Assembly: GCF_016653465.1 (NCBI RefSeq)
Contig: NZ_NHSQ01000116.1
Span: 1 to 41,131, forward strand
DNA from: Thiocystis minor
GTDB taxonomy: Bacteria > Pseudomonadota > Gammaproteobacteria > Chromatiales > Chromatiaceae
Length of the DNA stretch: 41,131 bases
Direction: 5' to 3'
Program-made: the position numbers and the translations under genes
Notes under the pieces: model-generated
What the model saw: the letters and a program-made list of their open reading frames with translations, nothing else
Told to the model about the DNA's origin: nothing
The model's database searches: none
In this document: one piece after another, positions 16,367-24,969 of the stretch
Layout: every line of letters starts with the position of its first letter
Numbering within the stretch: position 1 is the stretch's first letter

Positions 16367-16509
16367 ATTGCATCCTGCTCAAGGGATGGATTTTCAGGAA
16401 ATAACCTAACCATTGATCTGGCGTGCGGTTCGGTTACCCATCGGCCCCCGGCCGGGGTACCCTGAAGCCTTGCCCCAGACCGATCCGTGACAACCCCGCC
16501 GGAGCCACC

Positions 16510-18771
16510 ATGACCGTCCTCGCACCGCTTCCGCCCGAGACCCTGGCCCCGCTGCGCCAGCAACTGCGCTGCAACTTCCCCCAGCTCGACCAGGTCTTCC
16601 CCGATTGCATGACCGAGGCCCAGATCCTGTTGAGCGAGACGGGGATCCGGGACTATCTGGAGGGCGCCTCGCTGATCTGCCGCATCGGGCGCGGTTTCGA
16701 GCCGGTGCTGGTCTATCTGGAGGAGATGCCGAGGGTCGCCGCCGAGTTGGGCGAGGAGACCCTGACGCTGGTCTCCCAGACCGTCTGGAAGATCTCGCGC
16801 AGTCCCAACGGCAAGACGATCCTGCCCTTTCTGCAGAGCATCGCCGAGGCGTCGCGTCGCCTGGCCAGCGCCGAGCTGCTGACCCGCTATACCGAGATGA
16901 TTCTAGACTTCATGGAGCGCACCACCGGCTCCATCCACGGCTTCCACACCACCATCCCCAGTCCGAGCCTTCCGGACCTGCTGGAGCGGATTCCGTACCT
17001 GCTCAATCAGCTCACCTGCCATGGCCTGCGCAACTGGCTCGACTATGGTCTGCGCCACTATGCCGACCATCCCGACCGCCAGCGCGACTATTTCAGTCTG
17101 CAATCGGCGGATAGCCGGGCGGTTCTCCAGCGCGAACGTCACGGCGTCCTGTTCGTCGACCATGAGCGACAGCTCGATCTGTATCTGCGCGCCCTGTGGC
17201 AGGAGCGCCAGACCTTCGTCCCCTACTCGGAAGCCTTCGACGAACTGCGCAAGCCCGTGCCCTACTTCGATACGCTGGGGGTGCGCATCCCGGACGTTTA
17301 CGACGACCGCGACGAGGTCGCCGGGATTGACCGCTACCGCGCGCTGCTGGCCCATGTCGCCGCCCATCTGCGCTGGAGCGGCTCGCTCGTCGCGGACAAT
17401 CTCAGCCCCTTCCAGCGCATTGCGGTCGAGACCTTCGAGGATTGTCGGGTCGAATCGCTGGCGCTGCGCGAGTACCCCGGACTGCGCCGGATCCTCCTGG
17501 CCCTGCACCCCACGCCGGCGGAGAACGCCTGCAACCCGGAGCGCGAATCCTGCATCCGTCATCGTCTGGCGATGTTCTCCCGCGCCGTTCTTGACCCGGA
17601 CCATCGCTACCGCAACCCGGATCTGCTCGACTTCGTCGCCCGCTTTCACGCCGAACTGGCCGAGGGTCCGTCCAGCACCCAGGCCATCGCGGATCTTGCC
17701 ATCACCTACATCGCCCGCACCCGCCGTCAGCAGGATCTCGCGCCCAACGTCCATTTCACCGACACCGAGGTCGACTACCGCGACGACAACCGTCACCTCT
17801 GGCGCTACATCGAGCAGGGCGACGAGGAGGAAGCCTTCGAGGAACGCAAGCCGCGTCAGGCCGACGAGGCCGAAACCCTGCCGCCCCGCCACTACCCGGA
17901 GTGGGACTATCAGAGCAAGACCTATCGCCCGGACTGGGTCAGTCTTTACGAGGGCCTGCATCCCAGCGGCGATCCCGCCCACATCGACGCCCTGCTCGAC
18001 AAGCACCGGATGCTGGCCAAGCGCCTGAAGCAGATCCTCGACCTGCTCAAGCCGCAGCAGTACGTGCGTCTGCGCTATCAGGAAGAAGGCAGCGAGCTGG
18101 ATCTGGATGTCGCCATCCGCTCGTTGATCGACTTTCGCGGCGGGGCCACGCCGGACCCGCGCATCAACATGAGTCACCGCCACGACGGGCGCGATATCGC
18201 CGTCATGCTCCTGCTCGATCTCTCGCAGTCGCTCAATCAGATCCCGGACGGATGCAGCCAAACCATCCTGGAACTCAGTCAGGAGGCCGTCGCCCTGCTC
18301 GGCTGGGCCATCGATCATCTGGGCGACGAGTTCGCCATCGCCGGCTTCTCGTCAAACACCCGTCACGAAGTTCGCTATCAGCATATCAAGGGGTATGGCG
18401 AGGGCTGGGACGATCAGGTCAAGGGTCGTCTCGCCGCGATGGAGGCCGGTTATTCCACCCGCATGGGCGCCGCCCTGCGTCACGCCGCCCATTATCTGGA
18501 GGCCCGCCAAGCGGACAAAAAACTGCTGCTGATTCTCACCGACGGCCAGCCTCACGACATCGATGTGGACGACGAGCGGCTGCTGATCGAGGACACCCAC
18601 AAGGCGGTCCAGGAACTCGACCAGCAGGGCATCTACACCTACTGCATCAACCTCGACAGCCACGCCGACGAATACGTCCGCGATTGTTTCGGCAACCGCT
18701 TCACCGTGATCGACCGCGTCGAGCGGCTCCCGGAAAAGCTCCCCCAGCTTTTCATGGCCCTGACTAAATAA
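16510..18771 (+). CDS. cbbO: RuBisCO activation protein CbbO with VWA domain (form II set)
   Basis: A 753-residue cytoplasmic adaptor of the CbbQO RuBisCO-remodelling motor. The long N-terminal helical part binds CbbQ. The C-terminal von Willebrand A domain (about 560-753) has the metal-binding DLSQS (in AVMLLLDLSQSLNQ) and LTDGQPHDID, and is thought to contact RuBisCO. The frame is open back to 16423, but GGAG five bases before the ATG at 16510 and the alignable start MTVLAPLPPETLAPL favour this start. The paralogue at 33983 is longer, at 791 residues. It follows cbbQ after a repeat-filled gap and precedes a tetR gene by 30 bp. Confidence 0.92.
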   Translation: MTVLAPLPPETLAPLRQQLRCNFPQLDQVFPDCMTEAQILLSETGIRDYLEGASLICRIGRGFEPVLVYLEEMPRVAAELGEETLTLVSQTVWKISRSPNGKTILPFLQSIAEASRRLASAELLTRYTEMILDFMERTTGSIHGFHTTIPSPSLPDLLERIPYLLNQLTCHGLRNWLDYGLRHYADHPDRQRDYFSLQSADSRAVLQRERHGVLFVDHERQLDLYLRALWQERQTFVPYSEAFDELRKPVPYFDTLGVRIPDVYDDRDEVAGIDRYRALLAHVAAHLRWSGSLVADNLSPFQRIAVETFEDCRVESLALREYPGLRRILLALHPTPAENACNPERESCIRHRLAMFSRAVLDPDHRYRNPDLLDFVARFHAELAEGPSSTQAIADLAITYIARTRRQQDLAPNVHFTDTEVDYRDDNRHLWRYIEQGDEEEAFEERKPRQADEAETLPPRHYPEWDYQSKTYRPDWVSLYEGLHPSGDPAHIDALLDKHRMLAKRLKQILDLLKPQQYVRLRYQEEGSELDLDVAIRSLIDFRGGATPDPRINMSHRHDGRDIAVMLLLDLSQSLNQIPDGCSQTILELSQEAVALLGWAIDHLGDEFAIAGFSSNTRHEVRYQHIKGYGEGWDDQVKGRLAAMEAGYSTRMGAALRHAAHYLEARQADKKLLLILTDGQPHDIDVDDERLLIEDTHKAVQELDQQGIYTYCINLDSHADEYVRDCFGNRFTVIDRVERLPEKLPQLFMALTK

Positions 18772-18801
18772 TGACGCGGCAACAGCGCCTGGCGGAATGA
18801 C

Positions 18802-19404
18802 ATGGGCCGACGCGGCGAACACAGCAAGGAAGAACTCGCGGCCCTGGCCCTGGAGGCGGCCGTAGCCATGCTGGAGGAAGAAGGGCCAACGATCCTGACG
18901 ACCCGCGCCGTCGCGGGTCGGATCGGTTACACGGCCGGCAGCCTGTATTTTCTCTTCCGCAACCGCGACGATCTGATCCTGCAGGTCAACGAACGCACGC
19001 TCGATGAATTGCGCGCCGGGATCGAGGTGGCCGTGGCGGACTGTCGCGAACCGCGCGAGGCCATTCTTGGCATGGGACGCGCTTATCTGACCTTCGCGAC
19101 CGCGCATCCGGTCCGCTGGCGGCTGATCTTCGAACATGTCCTGCCCGCGAACGCGGAGGTTCCGGCTGGCCTGCTCGCGAAGATCGAGGATTTTTTCACG
19201 CGGGTGGCCGGCTATCTTTCCACCCTGGCACCCGAACGCGATCCGCTTGCCGTGCGCCGGTCCGCTCAAGCGCTTTGGAGCGGCGTGCATGGCATTACCG
19301 TGCTGACGATCACCGACAAGCTCGCCCTCGGCGGCGATGCCACCGCCGAGGCGCTGACCGAGGATCTGATCGGACGCTATCTGGACGGGCTGGGCGCCCG
19401 TTGA
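18802..19404 (+). CDS. TetR-family regulator with WHG-type C-terminal domain
   Basis: A 200-residue DNA-binding protein. The N-terminal TetR helix-turn-helix is in ILTTRAVAGRIGYTAGSLYF followed by LFRNRDDLI. The C-terminal ligand domain contains LWSGVHGITVLTITDKL, the motif of the WHG subgroup. It begins 30 bp after cbbO on the same strand and may be cotranscribed with cbbMQO. Whether it regulates carbon fixation or something else is not shown by the sequence. A MITE-like repeat follows 15 bp after the stop. Confidence 0.88.
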   Translation: MGRRGEHSKEELAALALEAAVAMLEEEGPTILTTRAVAGRIGYTAGSLYFLFRNRDDLILQVNERTLDELRAGIEVAVADCREPREAILGMGRAYLTFATAHPVRWRLIFEHVLPANAEVPAGLLAKIEDFFTRVAGYLSTLAPERDPLAVRRSAQALWSGVHGITVLTITDKLALGGDATAEALTEDLIGRYLDGLGAR

Positions 19405-19418
19405 AGCCAGGGAGATGC

Positions 19419-19611
19419 TAAACCGCGTCCAGTGCGGTATGCGATGTTTTTGGATTGGATTAACCTTGGCCGCATCGACGATAGTCGGAGCAGACGCGGT
19501 TTAAGAGATTAAAAAATATAAAATTTTAAACCGCGTCTCTCGTGAGGCTGGTGAAATCCCCAGAGCCAAACACAAACTGAAAATGACGCATATCGTGCTG
19601 GACGCGGTTTA
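19419..19611. repeat. 193-bp MITE-like double palindrome, copy A
   Basis: The ends read TAAACCGCGTCCAG and, inverted, CTGGACGCGGTTTA. In the middle GACGCGGTTTAA and TTAAACCGCGTC flank an A/T-only stretch, so the unit is two tandem stem-loops sharing the arm AAACCGCGTC. A second copy of equal length lies at 24970-25164, with about ten differences counted by eye. No ORF is inside. It sits between tetR and the photoreceptor gene. Confidence 0.85.
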
Positions 19612-19705
19612 ACAGGAAGCTTTTTTCGGCTTTCTGCAAAAAATACGCGATCCTTGAGGGATAATAACCGGTTTTCTGCGGCGTGCTGGAGCCGAAGCCC
19701 AACCC

Positions 19706-22700
19706 ATGATGTTCAATGACGCCATCGACATCCACGACCCCCGGCAACTGGACAACCTGTCCGAGGAGCAACTGGACCGTCTGCCCTGCGGGGCGATCCG
19801 CGTCAATGCCGAGGGCGTCATCCTGTTTTACAGCCGCTCCCAGGCGGCGATCACGAATCGCGAACCCGAGGCGGTGATCGGACGCAACTTCTTCTCCGAG
19901 GTGGCGCCCTGCACGGTCGTGCCCGAGTTCTACGGACGTTTCCGCCGGGGCGTCCTGACCGGACACCTGAACGCCGCCTTCGAGTTTGTCTTCGATTTCC
20001 AGATGCACCCGATTCAGGTCCGTATTTCAATGCGCGCCTCGCATCGCCCCGGCGAATTCTGGATCCTCATCGAACCCCTGCGCCAACTGCCGCCGCGCAA
20101 CGAACAGGTCGCCCATGACCTGATCTCCGGCAAATTCTGCGAAACGCTGGCGGCGCTGTCGGCGGCCTCCTTCGACTTTTCCCAATGCGACGCGGAACCC
20201 ATCGCCACCTGCGGCGCCATCCAACCCTTCGGCTGTCTGCTGACGATCGATCCCGCAACGCTGCGCATCGATGCCTGTAGCGCCAATACGGCCATGTATC
20301 TGGGGCTGGAGCCCGAGACCCTGCTTGGCGAGCCGCTAACCCTGGCCTTGCCGGACAGCGATGCCGAGCGACTCGCCTGCCTGGGCGCGGGCGAGGATGC
20401 CGCCCTCTTTTGTCCCTCCTTTTTTCGCGCGATGGCGCCGGTCGGCGAGCTGCCGCTCGATGTCCGTGTGCACCGCTGGCGCGGGCGTCTGCTGCTGGAG
20501 ATCGAACCCCATGGCGAGATGGCGATGGATGCGCGTCTGCGCGGCTTCGATCTCGCCGCCTTCCAGCAACGGCTGCGCGGCTGCGACAGCGCCACCAGGA
20601 TCTGCCAGGAGGCCGTCGAGATCTTCCGCTATCTGACCGGATTCGAGCGCGTGGTCGCCTACCGCTTCGAACCCGAGGACGACGGGATCGTGATCGCCGA
20701 GAGCCTGCTGCCGGGCGCCTGGCCCTCGATCATGGATCTGCGCTATCCGGCGACCGATATTCCGCGTCAGGCGCGCGCGCTCTATCGGGAGACGCCGCTG
20801 CGCTACGCGCCCAGCCGCGATCACTCCGACGTGCCGCTCTTGAGCAAAACCCTGGCCCCCGACGCCATCGATATCGGCGTCGCCCATCTGCGCGCGCAAT
20901 CGCCGATTCACCGCAACTATTTGAAACGCTTCGACGTGAACGGCTCCATGTCGCTGTCGATCCTGCATGAGGAGCGGCTCTGGGGACTGATCATCTTTCA
21001 TCATCGCGCCCCCCATCCGGTGACGGCCACCCTGCGGCGCGGACTGATCGAACTGAGCGGCTGTCTGTCCGCGCGACTGGGTCTGGTCGAGGAGCGCGAG
21101 CGCAATCGCGCCAGCGAACTGGGAATGGCGGAGGTCAACGGCATCGTCGGCGAGATCGACATCGAGCAGCCCTTTCCGGAGAGTTTCATCGGCAAGGAAC
21201 AACTGTTGTGCGAGTTGGTCGGCGCGGACATGGTCCAGATCTACCATCACGGTCAACCGCTCTTTCTGGGTCAGGATTGCAACATCCCGAACGGCCACAT
21301 CCAGACCCTGCTCGATTTTTTGCGGACACGCCCCGGACCGCTCTGGAGTACCGACTGTCTCTCCGGCGAATTCGAGCCGGCGGCGACCTATCCGGATCGA
21401 CTCGCCGGCGTCATGGCGATCTTCGTCGACGACCGGCACGACGACATCCTGCTGTTCGGACGCCGACGGGTCAAATACACCGTCAATTGGGGTGCCGATC
21501 CGGCCTCGCTGCCATTCGCCGCCAGCGATGGCGAGCGTCCCTTCGGCTGGTCGAACCGGACCTTTCAGGTCTGGAAGGAAGAACGCACCCATCATGCGCG
21601 GCCCTGGTCGCGGGTCGCGCTGGCCACCGGACTGGCGCTGAAGAATCTGATCCAGCAGGTGATCGTCGCCAATGCCGCGCATTTCGAGCGCCTCGCCCAG
21701 TCGCTGGCGCGTCAGCGCGATCAATTGCGCCAGTCGCGCGAGGAGATGCGTCATCGCGCCCTGCATGACTCGCTGACCGGACTGCCGAATCGGGCGCGCT
21801 TCCGCGAGGCGTTGGCCGAGTCGATCGAGACCAGCCAGCGCGATGGTCACTGTTTTTCGGTCGCGCTCCTGGATATCGATCATTTCAAGACCATCAACGA
21901 CACCCTCGGTCACGACAAGGGCGATCTCCTGCTGCGTGCCCTGGCCGAGCGCATCCGCGAATCCCTGCCCGGCGGTGGCCTGGCCGCGCGACTCGGCGGC
22001 GACGAATTCGTGCTGCTGCTGCCGCAACCGGCGGGCGAGGATCCGCTCGCGCGCGTGGAGCGGATGATCGAAACGCTGCGCCAGACCATTCTGATCGAGG
22101 GGGACAGCTTCTCCATCACCTGCTCGCTGGGGCTCGCCATCGGCGGCGCCGACTCCGAGCCTGGCGAGTTGCTCAAGCAGGCCGATCTGGCGCTCTATCG
22201 CGCCAAAGCGGATGGCCGCAACTGTGCCCGCCCCTTCGATCGCAATCTGGAAACGCAGGCGCTCAAACGCCTGGAAATCGACCGCGCGGTGCTGGGCCGC
22301 TCGCCCATGGACGCCATCGAAATCCTGCTTCAGCCGCAGATCGCCATCGCCGCCACCGAGCGGCAGCGGCGCTTCGAGGTTCTGGCACGCTGGCGCGACG
22401 AGGATGGCGCGATCGTCATGCCGAGCGATTTCATCCCGGCGGCCGAACGCAACGGCTTGATTGGCGCCGTCACCGCCGCCGTGCTGCGCCAGTCCATCCG
22501 GCTCCTGCGCGAACAGCTCGAACACGACGGCGAGGGCGTGCGGCTTGGCATCAATGTCTCCGCCGCCGACCTGGAGGCGCGCGGCTTCGCGCGCCGGTTG
22601 CTCGAAGACCTGCACGCCGCCGACGTGCCGCCGGATCTGATCGAGATCGAGATTACCGAATCCCTGCTGCTGCGCATGACGCCGAGCGTGAAAACCTCCC

Positions 22701-23044
22701 TGAACATCCTGGACCGTGGCGGCGTCACGCTGTCGCTCGACGATTTCGGCACCGGCTTCAGCTCCATGGTCTATCTGCGCGAGCTACCGATCTCGAATCT
22801 CAAGATCGACCGCGGATTCATTCGCGGTATCGAGGCCCCCCGCGACCGCAGTCTGGTCGCCGGCATGATCGCCATGGCCCATTCCATCGGCAAGGAGGTC
22901 ATCGCCGAGGGCATCGAAACCCCGCGGCAACTCGAACTGCTCAAGGAACTCGGGTGCGATTGGGGGCAGGGTTATCTCTGGTCGCGTCCGGTCCCCCCGG
23001 AGGAAGCTTTACGCCTGAAAAGCAGGCAGGCAACGGACCACTGA
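19706..23044 (+). CDS. ppd: PYP-bacteriophytochrome-GGDEF-EAL hybrid photoreceptor (Ppd-like)
   Basis: A 1,112-residue receptor. Residues 1-125 are a photoactive yellow protein domain aligning with PYP without gaps: Tyr42, Thr50, Arg52, chromophore Cys69 (EVAPCTVVPEFYG) and Met100 are kept, but Glu46 is Gln. Residues 155-660 are the PAS-GAF-PHY phytochrome core: biliverdin Cys161 in SQCDAEPI, PATDIP at 348-353, chromophore His402 in SPIHRNYL. Then come a short coiled coil, an intact GGDEF at 764-768, and an EAL domain (EVL at 891, DDFGTG, AEGIE, GQGY) with apparently all metal and base residues. This is the architecture described as Ppd in Thermochromatium tepidum. The likely role is light-controlled c-di-GMP turnover. 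It is convergent with a coumarate-CoA-ligase-like gene. No RxxD inhibitory site is seen before GGDEF. Confidence 0.93.
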   Translation: MMFNDAIDIHDPRQLDNLSEEQLDRLPCGAIRVNAEGVILFYSRSQAAITNREPEAVIGRNFFSEVAPCTVVPEFYGRFRRGVLTGHLNAAFEFVFDFQMHPIQVRISMRASHRPGEFWILIEPLRQLPPRNEQVAHDLISGKFCETLAALSAASFDFSQCDAEPIATCGAIQPFGCLLTIDPATLRIDACSANTAMYLGLEPETLLGEPLTLALPDSDAERLACLGAGEDAALFCPSFFRAMAPVGELPLDVRVHRWRGRLLLEIEPHGEMAMDARLRGFDLAAFQQRLRGCDSATRICQEAVEIFRYLTGFERVVAYRFEPEDDGIVIAESLLPGAWPSIMDLRYPATDIPRQARALYRETPLRYAPSRDHSDVPLLSKTLAPDAIDIGVAHLRAQSPIHRNYLKRFDVNGSMSLSILHEERLWGLIIFHHRAPHPVTATLRRGLIELSGCLSARLGLVEERERNRASELGMAEVNGIVGEIDIEQPFPESFIGKEQLLCELVGADMVQIYHHGQPLFLGQDCNIPNGHIQTLLDFLRTRPGPLWSTDCLSGEFEPAATYPDRLAGVMAIFVDDRHDDILLFGRRRVKYTVNWGADPASLPFAASDGERPFGWSNRTFQVWKEERTHHARPWSRVALATGLALKNLIQQVIVANAAHFERLAQSLARQRDQLRQSREEMRHRALHDSLTGLPNRARFREALAESIETSQRDGHCFSVALLDIDHFKTINDTLGHDKGDLLLRALAERIRESLPGGGLAARLGGDEFVLLLPQPAGEDPLARVERMIETLRQTILIEGDSFSITCSLGLAIGGADSEPGELLKQADLALYRAKADGRNCARPFDRNLETQALKRLEIDRAVLGRSPMDAIEILLQPQIAIAATERQRRFEVLARWRDEDGAIVMPSDFIPAAERNGLIGAVTAAVLRQSIRLLREQLEHDGEGVRLGINVSAADLEARGFARRLLEDLHAADVPPDLIEIEITESLLLRMTPSVKTSLNILDRGGVTLSLDDFGTGFSSMVYLRELPISNLKIDRGFIRGIEAPRDRSLVAGMIAMAHSIGKEVIAEGIETPRQLELLKELGCDWGQGYLWSRPVPPEEALRLKSRQATDH

Positions 23045-23090
23045 CCACTGACCACTGACCACTGACCACTGACCACTGACCACTGACCAC
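23036..23090. repeat. Direct tandem heptads (GACCACT), about 7.9 copies
   Basis: A perfect 7-bp direct repeat starts in the last two codons of the photoreceptor gene and fills the gap before the convergent ligase gene. The stop codon TGA is itself part of the second unit. Unit length equals that of the degenerate arrays in the cbb operon, but here all units point the same way and are identical, suggesting replication slippage. Confidence 0.9.
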
Positions 23091-23099
23091 CGAAAAAGC

Positions 23100-24338
23100 C
23101 TAATCCCAATCCATCGCCTTCCCCAGAACCGACCTTGGCAGTTGCGACCCGATGGTGATGGAACGGGGCTGTTCGGCGGGCGTCAGGCGTTGGGCAAGCC
23201 AGAGTTGCAGGCGCTCGGGCAGACGCTCGGCCTCAAGACAGGCGGGACCAGGGACGACGAACGCCTTCAATCGCCCGCCTTGCCCGACACTCGCCAAACG
23301 CACCAGCGCGTCCGCGACCTCTGGATGCTCGCACAGACAATGCCGCACCCGTTGCGGAAAGACATTCACCCCGCCGACCTGCACCGCTCCGTCACGACGT
23401 CCAGTGACGTGGAAAGCATGGTCGTCGAGCCATCGGACATGGTCCGGAAGCTCACTCTCCACCGCTTCGTCAGCCGTCCGCCACCGTCGGATCCGATCAT
23501 GAGAACCGGCAACGCGCGACCAATGCGGCAGAAGTCGGAAAGGGGCGTCCAACGCCTCGCGGATACCGATCCCCGCGATCTCCGAGGCGCCATAGATCTC
23601 GATCACCCTGGCAAAACTCGCCGCGCCGAGTCGACGCCAGACCGCTTCTGGACAAGGCGCGGTCGAGGTCAGAGCCATCACGTCGTCCGCCACCGCGACC
23701 GGAGTGCGGGTGGACAGATCGAAAAAGCTCGGATGCCCCAGGATCAGATCGCCCGCGCAAGCGCGCCTGAGTACGCTGCCGGGCAGCGTATCGCGCACGT
23801 TTCGTACCGGAATGCCCAAGAGGGCTGGTAGCATGACCGAAAACAGGAAACCGTAGATATGATGGGCAGGCACCGCGCTGAGCACACGCTGTCGGTCACG
23901 CAGCAGGTCGGCAAAGTACGCGATCTCCTGCTCCAGGAAAGGCATCGAATGGGTGCAGAGTTTCGGGCGACCGGTAGAGCCGGAGGTCTGAAAGCTGATC
24001 GCTTCATCCCAGCGGGCGCGGCTGCGCAAGATAAGATCGGCCCATTCTCCCAGGTGGCGACTGGCCATGAGGTCATCGTCGAGCCCCGTTTCGTGAAGAT
24101 GGAACTGCACCACCACCACCGTGGCCAGATCCAGAAACTCCAACGAGTCGAGTTCAAGCGTCCCGAGATCCCGGCCCATCCCCGGGCCGATCCGCTCGGC
24201 CGCGGCTGCGGCGATCGGCTCCAGGGCGTTGCGCAACCCGAGCAGTCCAGGCCGCAGGCGCGCGACTTCGGCGGCGACCAGATCCGTCAACAGACGAGGA
24301 ACATGCTCGCGAGTCCACCAGGGTGACAATGAGGTCAT
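23100..24338 (-). CDS. pcl: AMP-forming ligase, probable p-coumaroyl-CoA ligase for PYP
   Basis: A 412-residue ANL-superfamily acyl-CoA/AMP ligase. The P-loop is SFQTSGSTGRPKLCTHSM, then IEIYGASEIAGIG (motif A5), FHVTGRRDGAVQVGGVNVFP (A7-A8 with the conserved Asp/Arg), and the C-terminal Lys in PRSVLGKAMDWD. It is shorter than plant-type 4-coumarate-CoA ligases (about 540), mainly at the N-terminus. PYP genes are commonly neighboured by tyrosine ammonia-lyase and a coumarate-CoA ligase that make the chromophore thioester. Facing a PYP-containing gene, this is the most likely substrate, although sequence alone cannot prove it. ATG 24338 avoids overlap with the upstream DUF2939 gene. No ammonia-lyase is in the window. 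Confidence 0.72.
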   Translation of the reverse strand: MTSLSPWWTREHVPRLLTDLVAAEVARLRPGLLGLRNALEPIAAAAAERIGPGMGRDLGTLELDSLEFLDLATVVVVQFHLHETGLDDDLMASRHLGEWADLILRSRARWDEAISFQTSGSTGRPKLCTHSMPFLEQEIAYFADLLRDRQRVLSAVPAHHIYGFLFSVMLPALLGIPVRNVRDTLPGSVLRRACAGDLILGHPSFFDLSTRTPVAVADDVMALTSTAPCPEAVWRRLGAASFARVIEIYGASEIAGIGIREALDAPFRLLPHWSRVAGSHDRIRRWRTADEAVESELPDHVRWLDDHAFHVTGRRDGAVQVGGVNVFPQRVRHCLCEHPEVADALVRLASVGQGGRLKAFVVPGPACLEAERLPERLQLWLAQRLTPAEQPRSITIGSQLPRSVLGKAMDWD

Positions 24339-24366
24339 CGCGGACGTGCAATCAGTGCCAATATTG

Positions 24367-24849
24367 CTAAGGCACGATATCCGTGATCTTCCAATGGCCG
24401 TCCACCAGCGAGAGCCGCAGATGGGTTGGCCCCTGGCCAAGATCTCCGATGCGGATCAAAAAGCGATGATAGGACTCAAAGAAGGCAAAGCCGATACTAG
24501 CCAGAAGATAGGGCGGACTCTGGCCCGTCGCCTGACTGACCGCATCGCGCAGCGTTTCGTGAACCCAGGGTAGCGTGACCGCCTGATCCAGGGCGGAATC
24601 GCCCAGACGCTCAAGATTTTGGCGGATCCAGTGCATGACGCTATCGGGATCGCCGGAGGGAAAGATCGCATCGGCGCCCGAGGCCACTCGCTTTTTGTAG
24701 TTGGCGCGAATGGCCGGCAAATCCACCAGCTCGGCAAGCTGACTGGCATCCTGCTGGTTAATGGCGGCGTCGAGTCGATATACCGTGTAATAGGGCCAGA
24801 GAGCATAGCCAATCAGCGCGAAGAGCAGCAAGTAGCCGAAAAAACGCAT
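24367..24849 (-). CDS. DUF2939 family membrane-anchored protein
   Basis: A 160-residue protein. The N-terminal hydrophobic segment (FFGYLLLFALIGYALWPYYT) is a membrane anchor or uncleaved signal. The rest resembles DUF2939 proteins: YRLDAAINQQDASQLAELVD then LPAIRANYKKRV, and a C-terminal strand region ending LSLVDGHWKITDIVP. The bulk should be periplasmic. Function is unknown. It is 28 bp upstream of the ligase gene on the same strand, so the two probably share a transcript, but a functional link to PYP is not evident. Confidence 0.75.
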   Translation of the reverse strand: MRFFGYLLLFALIGYALWPYYTVYRLDAAINQQDASQLAELVDLPAIRANYKKRVASGADAIFPSGDPDSVMHWIRQNLERLGDSALDQAVTLPWVHETLRDAVSQATGQSPPYLLASIGFAFFESYHRFLIRIGDLGQGPTHLRLSLVDGHWKITDIVP

Positions 24850-24898
24850 CTGTTTTATCCCTTGATGAATGAGTCACGCAAGCCGCCAGCCAAGAACC

Positions 24899-24931
24899 CC
24901 GGGACCGCCGAGTTGCACTCGGCGGTCCCGG
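24899..24931. repeat. Strong GC-rich hairpin upstream of DUF2939
   Basis: CCGGGACCGCCGAGT and ACTCGGCGGTCCCGG enclose a TGC loop, a 15-bp perfect stem without a T-run. It lies about 50 bp before the start of the DUF2939 gene, in its leader or promoter. A degenerate relative (GTTGCCGAGTTGCATGC and GGGCGGTCCCGAG) appears in the cca-gloB gap at 26592-26665, so this is probably a dispersed intergenic palindrome. Confidence 0.7.
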
Positions 24932-24969
24932 AAAGCACGCGGACCTTGATCGCTGTTCGAGTACGGATC

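Noticed and set aside
20336-22615. Long open frame on the minus strand antisense to the photoreceptor gene
   Set aside because: Caused by high GC and codon bias of the true gene; no family resemblance and no ribosome site.
23036-23090. Iteron-type replication origin
   Set aside because: Seven-base identical units without a replication gene, AT-rich region or DnaA box; more likely slippage repeats.
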